Below are positions 1 to 8,200 of a DNA stretch of 14,606 nucleotides, piece by piece; position 1 is the stretch's first letter; each line of letters starts with the position of its first letter. The notes below the pieces were generated by a model. The model was not told where the DNA came from. It saw nothing but the letters and a program-made list of their open reading frames with translations, and searched no databases. This DNA comes from Chrysochromulina parva. Its lineage: Eukaryota; Haptophyta; Prymnesiales; Chrysochromulinaceae. Location of the stretch: NCBI GenBank assembly GCA_002887195.1, contig PJAB01001421.1, positions 1 to 14,606 of the forward strand, read 5' to 3'. The translations under genes and the position numbers were made by a program.

Positions 1-218
1 TCACTCAGTTTGTAATCAGGGTATGAGGAAGGGGTGCAAATCCAGATATTAATCCCTCCCCTACCCCCTTGGGTAAATCACTCAGTTTGTAATCAGGGTA
101 TGAGGAAGGGGTGCAAATCCTACCCCCTTGGGTAAATCACTCAGTTTGTAATCAGGGTATGCAGGAAGGGGCCTGCAAATCCAGATATTAATCCCTCCCC
201 CGTACCCCCTTGGGTAAA
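1..218. repeat. Three-unit tandem repeat, truncated by window start
   Basis: Three head-to-tail units begin with TCACTCAGTTTGTAATCAGG and end with CCCCCTTGGGTAAA, at 1-77, 78-136 and 137-218. The middle unit lacks about 18 internal bases (the AGATATTAAT segment with its C-rich flank). The third carries small insertions that turn the centre into GCAGG...CCTGC, able to form a short stem. TACCC...GGGTA near each unit end is a further short inverted repeat. The array starts at base 1, so it probably continues outside the window. It is more AT-rich than the genes beside it. It could be a minisatellite or the edge of a mobile element; no coding or terminal-repeat evidence decides between them. Confidence 0.9.
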
Positions 219-661
219 AGAGCGGGGTCGAGGAAAGAGCGGCAGCGCGGGCGGTCCTTTCTCAAATGTCTCCTAAGACCTAACTCGATCTCCTAACGCT
301 TTCCTAACCCGGCGGCGCCGGCGAATCGAACAGTCTATGCCGCTATCGCGATCTCGTTCGCCCCGGCCGCTTTCGCTGAAAGTGAAGACGCCCCGCACGG
401 TTGCGTAATCACTACAATAACTCATCCTAATGCCGCGCGAACGTTGGTCGTTGCTCTGGAGCGGCTCTCCGTCGGTCTCTCTCGTTCGTCGTTGCATGCC
501 TTGGTGGCCAGGTGGGCGAATCGACGCGAGCAATCATTACGAAGACGACCGAGCGTGGACCGACGTGGTCGAAGCTTTATTGGCACGTTTTTGAATCCGG
601 CCTCTCTGGTGTGGCCGCGACGTATAGCGACGCAGTCTAAGACATAGTCTAGTTGTTCGGT
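219..661. other. Gene-free 3' flank of the sialidase gene
   Basis: No convincing coding region is seen here. The short open frames on either strand are Arg/Ser-rich and look like shadows of GC-rich sequence. The stretch contains the pyrimidine-rich repeat TCTCCTAA (twice, near 269 and 291) and a small hairpin CTTTC-GCT-GAAAG near 369. It probably holds the 3' untranslated region of the sialidase gene, which is transcribed leftwards into it. Confidence 0.5.
576..581 (-). promoter_or_regulatory. Candidate poly(A) signal of the sialidase gene
   Basis: On the minus strand this reads AATAAA, about 80 bases after the sialidase stop codon and in the transcript direction. It is the only canonical hexamer placed sensibly behind any of the five genes. 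Many algae do not rely on AATAAA, so this is a position-based suggestion. Confidence 0.35.
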
Positions 662-1789
662 TCAACGCAGGGCAGGCACGTCAAATGTGGCGAGGGTCAG
701 GTTCTTCGGGACGTACGGGTCATTATCCCGCTCGAACAGGTTGAGAACCGTCCCCCCGCGCTTGCCCGCCAGCATGGAGCTATACGCGGACGCACCCGGG
801 TAGACCGTGAGGGAGTACTGGGCATCGAGACTTTCGCCAACCGGCCTTGCGGCCCATACAGTCAGGTTTGCGCGCCCGCCGTTGGTGGTCGAAGGCGCCG
901 AGATAAGCACCGATTTCCCGACGGTGGCGATCGAGCCTTCGCAATAGGATGACGTGGCATGGATCAGGCTGGCGACCGTCCAGGTCTCGCCTCCGTCGCG
1001 TGAGATCGCGGTCGCATGGTTGTGATCCACCGCGTTGGTCGGGAAGTCGCCACGGACGCGCATGAGCATAACCAGTCCTTGTGGGCCAGCGGGCGCATAA
1101 CTTGTCACCTGGCACTCTCCGCCCATGTACACAACCGACGAGGCGTTGGGCAGAGGCGTCTGGCTCACGAACACCTCGGCGCCGCGCCGCCACGTTGCAC
1201 CGTGGTCGTCCGAGAAGATAGCCGCGCTGCGCGTGCCGTTGAGCCCATTGTAGTAGAAGCCGCCGACCAGTCGACCCGAAGCGAGCTGCACGCCGCCCGG
1301 TGGGCCGGTGGCAACAAAGATGCTCTCCGGATCGAGCTCCAGCTTGAGCGACGCAGTAAGGTTGGTCGACGCCCCCCACGACTCGCCGCCGTCCGTGCTG
1401 CGCGTCACGAAGACCTCCTTGTTGTCGCGGCTGTAGAGGAGGTGGATGTGACCTGTGACGAGGTCGACGATCGGGCAGGGATTGCCGATGGTGTGCCCTG
1501 GTTCCACCTTGACCTGAGCGATGTCTGACCACGTTTCGCCCTCGTCGTAAGAAATGCGCCGCACAATCCTCACGTCACCAGCATCATCGCAATTTACATG
1601 ACGGCCTTCCGCAAAGGCGATGAGGGCATCATCGGCCCTGCGCACAAGCGCAGGGATGCGAAAGCAAAAGTAGGACACGTTTGCGCTATCCACCTGCTGG
1701 CGGTGAAATACATCGAACATGGTTGGCGCTGCTGATATGGCTGGCGCGGCCGACGCGAAGACGAGAACGAATAAGGGGTACGACTTCAT
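662..1789 (-). CDS. Secreted exo-alpha-sialidase (neuraminidase), GH33
   Basis: The enzyme should hydrolyse terminal sialic acids from glycoproteins or glycolipids, extracellularly or in the secretory or lysosomal route. Residue numbers below count from an upstream ATG at 1831. Visible hallmarks are the FRIP motif at 57-60 (first triad Arg58), EGR at 75-77 followed by an Asp cluster at 82-86, and four Asp boxes of S-x-D-x-G-x-[TS]-W form at 94-101, 145-152, 207-214 and 277-284. Others are Glu239, Arg258, Glu298, Arg320, Tyr350 (the expected nucleophile, AYSS) and Glu367 (FERD). So the Arg triad, Tyr/Glu pair and Asp region all look intact. I start at Met15 (1789): it opens a classic signal peptide (MKSYPLF, hydrophobic core, small residues to AISA-A) and has G at -3, while the 1831 ATG has C at -3. 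Six N-x-S/T sequons fit secretion. Length is typical for a single-domain sialidase. Substrate and linkage preference cannot be read. Confidence 0.93.
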   Translation of the reverse strand: MKSYPLFVLVFASAAPAISAAPTMFDVFHRQQVDSANVSYFCFRIPALVRRADDALIAFAEGRHVNCDDAGDVRIVRRISYDEGETWSDIAQVKVEPGHTIGNPCPIVDLVTGHIHLLYSRDNKEVFVTRSTDGGESWGASTNLTASLKLELDPESIFVATGPPGGVQLASGRLVGGFYYNGLNGTRSAAIFSDDHGATWRRGAEVFVSQTPLPNASSVVYMGGECQVTSYAPAGPQGLVMLMRVRGDFPTNAVDHNHATAISRDGGETWTVASLIHATSSYCEGSIATVGKSVLISAPSTTNGGRANLTVWAARPVGESLDAQYSLTVYPGASAYSSMLAGKRGGTVLNLFERDNDPYVPKNLTLATFDVPALR

Positions 1790-2282
1790 CGCGTTCGTCG
1801 CACACTCCAGCGTAGCGTAGCGTATACACATCGGGAGCGTTTGCGGACCTGTGTGTCAAAACCCATTTCTTGTGAATTTGAATGTGAACGTAACGCGACA
1901 CACGACGCGACAACCAGCTACGGCACTGATTGTGTGTCAGAATCACACGACAACTAAAAGCGAGTCTACAGTAAGTGTTTGATACGACGTGCGGTTACAC
2001 GGGGATCGGGGTCATTGATCGGGGTAGACGCGACGAGAAAGACGTCGAAACCTCGTTTGATCACGCCGTAATTAAGATCCGTACAATATAGCCGTAATAA
2101 ACAAATGCGCACCAGCATCCAGCAGCAACTCACCGGTGTGGTCTTCACTTTTTCCTAATTGCAAGGGAGAGAACAAGCGCAGGCTCTGCACGGCACACAG
2201 TTCACAGATGCCGAAGTAAGAGCGAATGACTAAGATCGAACCTGTGCTAGCCGATGGCGCGCGGCCTCGTATGGCATGCAGG
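1790..2282. other. Intergenic: sialidase promoter side and PPR 3' flank
   Basis: This stretch separates two minus-strand genes, so it should contain the 3' end of the PPR transcript and the upstream region of the sialidase. It is AT-richer than its neighbours. It contains a direct repeat GATCGGGGT at 2004-2012 and 2017-2025, and GCGTA repeated three times around 1811-1823. No TATA box or minus-strand AATAAA is convincing. Short open frames here are not supported. Confidence 0.45.
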
Positions 2283-5200
2283 CTAGTCGTCCGACCGAGC
2301 CTTAGAGCTTCGATGGAGCGAGCGCTTGCTCGGGCCGGCACGCACGACGCCGTCCCGCAGGCGAGCGTCATTGAGCTCTCGGGCCGACTCGCGCATCGTG
2401 CGTGGAGTTGGCTCGGCGCGCGGCTCGGCGCCGCTCTGGGGCGATCGCTCAAGGCGAGGGGGTCGCTCGTCGCCCACCACGGCGCGTCCGAGATCGCCCA
2501 CCACGGCGCGTCCGAGATCGCCCACCACGGCTCTTCCGCTACCGCCCACAACAGCGCGCCGTCCCGCCGTTGGTGGGCGTCGATGGGCACCGCCGCCTGG
2601 CTGTCGCTGGAGCAGCCCGAGCTCAAAGCTGCGCAGCTCGTGCTCGCGAAGGCGCTCGGCGGCCCTCTCCTCCGCCGAATGCCTCTGCTCCACGGCCTCA
2701 CCGTACATGCCTGCCTCGCCTTCTGCCGCGAGGCCGCGTCCCTTGTGCCTGCGCACCAGAGCCCTCGTCGCGGCCCGCCGCCGTCGGCGCTCCACCTCTT
2801 GCTCCCACACGGCTGTGGGGGCGAGGCCGCCGCGCAGACGCTCTATCAGATGCTCGACTTGGCTGCTGGGCGTCGTGCTGGGCGTCGTGCTGCGCGTCGT
2901 GCTGGGCGTGCTCATGTAGCCTCCGAGGAGCGCACTCAACTCCGCCGCGGCCGCCGGCTGGCGGCCCTCGACGGCGGCACGAGTGGCGGCACGAGCTTCG
3001 GCGTCAGCGCCGACAGCATCGGCTGCGGCGGCACTCGAACGCCCATCGTTCGTGAGCAGCAGCTTCACGAGCTTCTCGGGGGGCGCGAGATGGACGGGGG
3101 CTCTGAGCGCGAGCACAGACGCGGGAGAGAAGCGGACGACTTCCTGCGCCTCGCCGTGTGGGATTCTGAGCCGCTTGAGTTGCTCGCTCACCAGCGCGAC
3201 GCGCGAGGCCGTGCGTACACTTGAAGCTTCCTCCGCCGACGAGTCCGCGGACGCGCCCGCAAGAAACACGACGTCGGTGAGCGCCACGTCTCCGTCGAGG
3301 GCGTCGAGTTGGGCGCGCAAGGCATGCGCCCAGTAGTGCACGGCCGCGCGGAGTGCCGCCGGCGTGGTGAAGGGCGACAGGTTGATCTCGAGCAGCTCGC
3401 CAGCGAGCGAGAGTGTTTCGCCAAAAGCGCCCATGGCCAGCCCGTGCTCGACCACACGCAACGCCGGAGCCGCGGCGGCCTCCGCCGCAACTGAGCCAGG
3501 CGCTGCAGCGCCGGTCGGGGCGCCGCCGTGGGCGCCGACCGACGAGGTGATGCGAGCGGCCGCGGCCCACATCAGGTCCGCATCGTCGCCGTAAAAGTCG
3601 GCGAACTCGTCGCGCGAGTACGGCTTGCCGTCGGCGGCATCGATGCGCCTCTCGTGCGGGTCGCGCATGCGAGCGCTCACGACGGCGCTCCGCCCTCGGC
3701 CCGTCCCGAGCGCCGTCCCGAGCGTGCTCAGGCCCAGCACGCCCGCGCCGGCGCATCGTTCGAGGGCGGGCAAGAGCGCATTGTACAGCGCGGCCGAGAG
3801 AGGCACGCGAGCCTGCACGAGCTGCACGTAGCACCGAAGCGCCGCGTGAGGTTCCCCCGCCTCTGCCAAGCTACGCACCAACTCAGAGTGGAGCTCATCC
3901 GTGCACAGCCAGCCTGGCCGGCGCTCCGAATGCTCCACTGCCGCCTGGAGCACTCGGGGGAGCATGTCGAGGCGGCCCGAGCGCCGGCACGCGCTCAGGG
4001 CGATGGCGTACGAGCTGCCCAGCGGCTCGGCCGAGTGCTTCGAGTGCATCGAGAGCAGCAGATCAACCGCCGCCGACGGCTCACTCTGCCGACGCAGCGC
4101 GTCGAGCGCCGCGTTGAACACGTGGACCGAGTTGGCGGCCGACGTCGCTGCCGCGCTGTTGGGCGTCGCCGCTTCGAAACGGATCGCCTCAAAAATGTCG
4201 AGGGCCACCTCGGGCATCCCGGCGGCGTTGCATGCATGCATCGCGTCGGCCGCGGCCGCGCTGAAGACCATCCCGCGCGCCTGCATGTCGAGCAGCAGCT
4301 CAGCAGCGCGTCCACCTTGAGCGATCGAGGCGCACGCGCCAATGGCGATGCGGTAGTGGTGCTCCAAAGGGGAGAGGCCGCTCGCGAGCATGCGTTCAAA
4401 GAGTGCGAGCGCGTCCTGATGGCGGGCGGTGCTCACCAGCCGCGCGAGCACCGCGTCGTACGAGCCCACGTCCGGGTCGGCCATCTCGACGAGCAGTTGC
4501 ACCGCCTCGCTCAACCGCCCGGATCGCGCCGCGGCGCTCAAGGCCACATTGGACTCAATGACGCCAAAAGTGACGCCCTGGCGGCGTGCGTGTTGGTAGA
4601 GCTCGAAGGCGCTCCCGGGCTGGCCTCGCAGGACGAGCGCATGCATGCACGCGCCGTAGTGGGCGGCGCGTACGAGCCCATGCTGTTCGAGCATCGAGAG
4701 CAAAGCATGCGCCGCCTCCAAGGCCGCTGCTGAGGGCTGCCCTGACGCGTCGCGATGACGCACGCACGCCCCCATTGCATGCGAGACGGCCATTTCGTGG
4801 AACGCGTTGTCGAAGCTCGCACGCGGCGTCGTCTTACGCACGACCGTGTCGAAGACGGGCGGTGGGCGGTGGGCGCCGCCGTTGGCGCCGCCGTTGGCGC
4901 CGCCGTTGGCGCCGCCATGGGCGCCGCCGTTGGCGGGCTCGGCGGCGGCCGAAAAGTCGGCAGCAGCAGAGGTGGCGAGCTGCTGCAGTTGTGAGAGCCA
5001 CGGGGCGCGCGCGGAGGCGGCGAGAACACCGAGGATCCCAATAGCATGCTGCCACGCACCGAGCATGCGGCATGCCTTGAGCGCCGTCAGGTGCGCAGCC
5101 ACGTCGGCAAAAGAAGCTGGCTGCGCGCCCGGCGCAGCGCCCGCCTCGAGGGTGCGCTGTGTTGGGCGCCACGAGCGCTGCCACGAGCGCGCAGAGTTCG

Positions 5201-8200
5201 TATACAAAGCGAGCACCGCGTCCCACCGTTGCGCGCTGGCTGCACATTGGAACGCCTGCCGGAGGGCTGAGAGGTGCACGCGAGTCGCAGGGAGGCTCCG
5301 AGCGTACGCGATGACGTGGCGCCACGATCCGAGCGCGGCAAAGGCGCCGAGCGCAGCCGTTAGGACCGCGCTGCTGCGCAGCAGCTGCGGAGACAGCAGA
5401 GGAGAGAGCGCTGTCGCCGAAGAAGTCTCATCATCCTTGAGTGACCCGGGCGCTCTCTCCTCGGCGGCCAAGGGCAACGACGATGGCGACGAAGCGCCAG
5501 AAGCCACGGACAACCACTGGCGACCCAACGCACCCGATGCACCCGATGCACCCGATGCACCCAACGCACCCGACGTCAAACTCGGCGTGACGAGCTCGCT
5601 TGCGAGGCGCAGCACGGTCTCGACAGCGTCCACCGTCTCACACGCACGGATCGCGCCGGCGATCGTGTGAGCCGAGGGTGTGGGCAGAAACGCCGGCCGA
5701 CGCGGTAAGGCGCCCGGTAAGGCACCCCCTCCGCCGGGCATCGCGAAGCCGCGCGCACCGGCCGAAGGCTCGATTGCAGAGAAGTGGAAGACGCGGGCAA
5801 GGTAGTCCCACTCACCGCCGAGCACGCATGCCACCGCGGCGCGCTGCAACTCGCGATCGCTCACTCCAATGCCCGCGCGTGCCATCACGTTCAACCCAAC
5901 GGCCGCGCGCTGCCCGAGCCCTCCCGCCGCAAATGAGTGCATCGCCTCTTGCCACTCGGTCGCGCCCGGTACGGCGCCCGTGCGCCGTACCGCATCGAAG
6001 AGCCGTAGAGCATACTGCCAGCGACCCGCGTTGTTGCATGCGCGCATTGCGAGGGCGCGTAGCTCGCCAGATCCCGACGAGCCGTGCTGCACTGAGGCCA
6101 GCGCTGCCGCAGCGGCCGTCGCCGTCTCCACTTTGGCGGCCGCGTCGCCCATCCCGGCGCCCGCGACAGCGCCCATGCTCGCGGCGGCGGTAGTCGCGGT
6201 AGCCGCGGTAGTCGCGGCCGCGGCCGTCGGCGGCCGGTTGAGCGCCGTCGACGTCTCCTCGAGGACACGCAGCGCCATGTCCCAGCTGCTCGCGTCCGCG
6301 CATGCACTCAGCAGCGCGAGGAGCGCGGTACGATCGGGCTCCTCGCCGCGAGATCGGATCTCGCGCAGCAGCTGATAGCTCTCGTCACGCTTGCCCTCGA
6401 TGGCGAGCGCACGTGCAGCGAGTGAGAGCGTGGTGCGGTCGGGCTCGACGCGCTCGGCTGGGCTTGCGGAGCGCATACGGTCAAAGAGCGCCAGGGCATC
6501 CGCATGCTGCCCATCACGCACGCACGCCGCAATGGCCTCATTGTACGCGGCCGTGTGCCAGACGGGACGGCGGATGCCCGGCACGTCGCTCACCCCGTTC
6601 GCTCTCGCCGTGCTCACTCGCTCCTCGCCCGCGACGGCACCTCCTGGCTCACGCGCCGCCGAAACGTCGTTAGGCCCGCGGGCGCCGTCGCGGGCTCGCC
6701 CGAGCTTCGAGAGAAGCGCGACTGCCTCTGTGTAGCGCCACCTATGCTGCTGCTGCTCCTGCTGCTGCTCCTCTTCGTGCCCGGGGGGAGCCGAACCGTT
6801 CGATGGCTCGAGCAACGTGGGCTCCTGCGCAGACGATGGCGCGGCGGCGGGCGCGGCGGCGGATGCCGTCGTCGTCATCTGCTCGAGCAAAGACATCGAG
6901 AGGCTTGTGTTGCCAAGCTTCTGCGCGGCTGTGATCGCTGCTGTGAAGCTGAGCGCGTTCATGCGCACGCCGCTCGAGAGCATGCGCTGCATGAGCTGAA
7001 GTGCCGTGCTGTACTTCGCGCCATCGACAGCGGCCACTAGGGCGGCGTTGTACGAGGCAGTGTCGAGAGGCCGCCCGAGGCCACTGCCGCTCCTGCCATC
7101 GCTACTGCTGCTGCCGTCGCCGCCGTCACTGCCTCTCAGCATGCGCTCAAAGAGATCGAGGGCCTCTATTGTGCGCCCCGTCTTGCCAAGAGCGAGAACC
7201 ACCGCATTGAGCGCCGTCACGCTCGGCGCAACCCCCTCAGCTTGCATGCGCTCGTACACGTGTAGAACTTGCGCCCAATTCCCCGCATGGGAGCACGCTG
7301 CGATGGCATGCGTGTAGCACTCCGCCGACGGCGTCCCGCCGCGCTGCTTGAGCTCACCCATGACGTCGAGCGCGATCTGCCACTTGGCATGCCGCGCGCA
7401 TGCCTCAAGAGTTCGCACGTACCAGCGGAGCTGCGGCTGCGCCCACGAGGACGCGGATGTTGCGTAAGGCGGCGACGGCGGCGGCGGGGGCGGCGTCGGC
7501 GGGGGCGGCGACGACGACATTGTGGCCGGCTGCGTGGGAGACGTTGACAGCGTCGCCTGTGGCGCAGCCGCTGCTCCGTCGGGCGACGTGCTGAGCGCCT
7601 CGTCGAGCCGGTTTGTCTCAAGGCTGCGAAGGAGGGCGACGGCGGAGCGCCAATGTCCCGAGAACGCGCATGCCTCGAAGGCGGCATCGCACAGCTGGAT
7701 GTCACCGGTCCAGCCGCGCACCCGCTCGGCTGGCTCCTGCAGCAAATGGTCGACCGCAAGCAGCAGCTTCGTCCGCGCGCCCTCGTGAGCGCCCGTGCCC
7801 ACGTGGCACGCCCAGATCACAGCAGAGTAGCTCGCGGCGTCGCGAGGGACCCCCAGCCGATGCATCCTAGTGAAGAGCTCGGCGGCGAGTGTCCACTGCT
7901 CTGTGGCCGCGCACGCGAGCATCGCGCCGTTGTACAGCTCCGTCGGCGGGCGGGCGCCCAGAAGCTCGATGCGCGACAGCATCTCGGACGCGCGCGCCGG
8001 CTGCCTAATTTGGTTGGCGGCGAGCACGGCGACATGCATCGCGTTCGAATCGGGTACGACGCCCTTGGCCTGCATCGCGTCGAAGAGGGCGAGCGCCCGC
8101 CCGTATTCGCCGCTGCGCTCGCAAGCCGAGATCGCGGCCGTGTACTCCACCCGGCCGGGCACCACGTGCGGGTCGGCGCACAGCTGTTCCCACACCGCGA

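Noticed and set aside
1..136. tRNA or tRNA-derived gene in the tandem repeat
   Set aside because: The A- and B-box-like strings are about 12 bases too close together and no cloverleaf stems form.
2096..2101. AATAAA on the plus strand
   Set aside because: Both flanking genes are on the minus strand, so it is in the wrong orientation for either.
2226..5670. Long plus-strand open frames opposite the PPR gene (for example 2226-3224, 3528-4733, 4807-5670)
   Set aside because: They are Arg/Ala-rich shadows of a GC-rich coding strand with no domain-like features, while the minus strand carries regular PPR motifs throughout.
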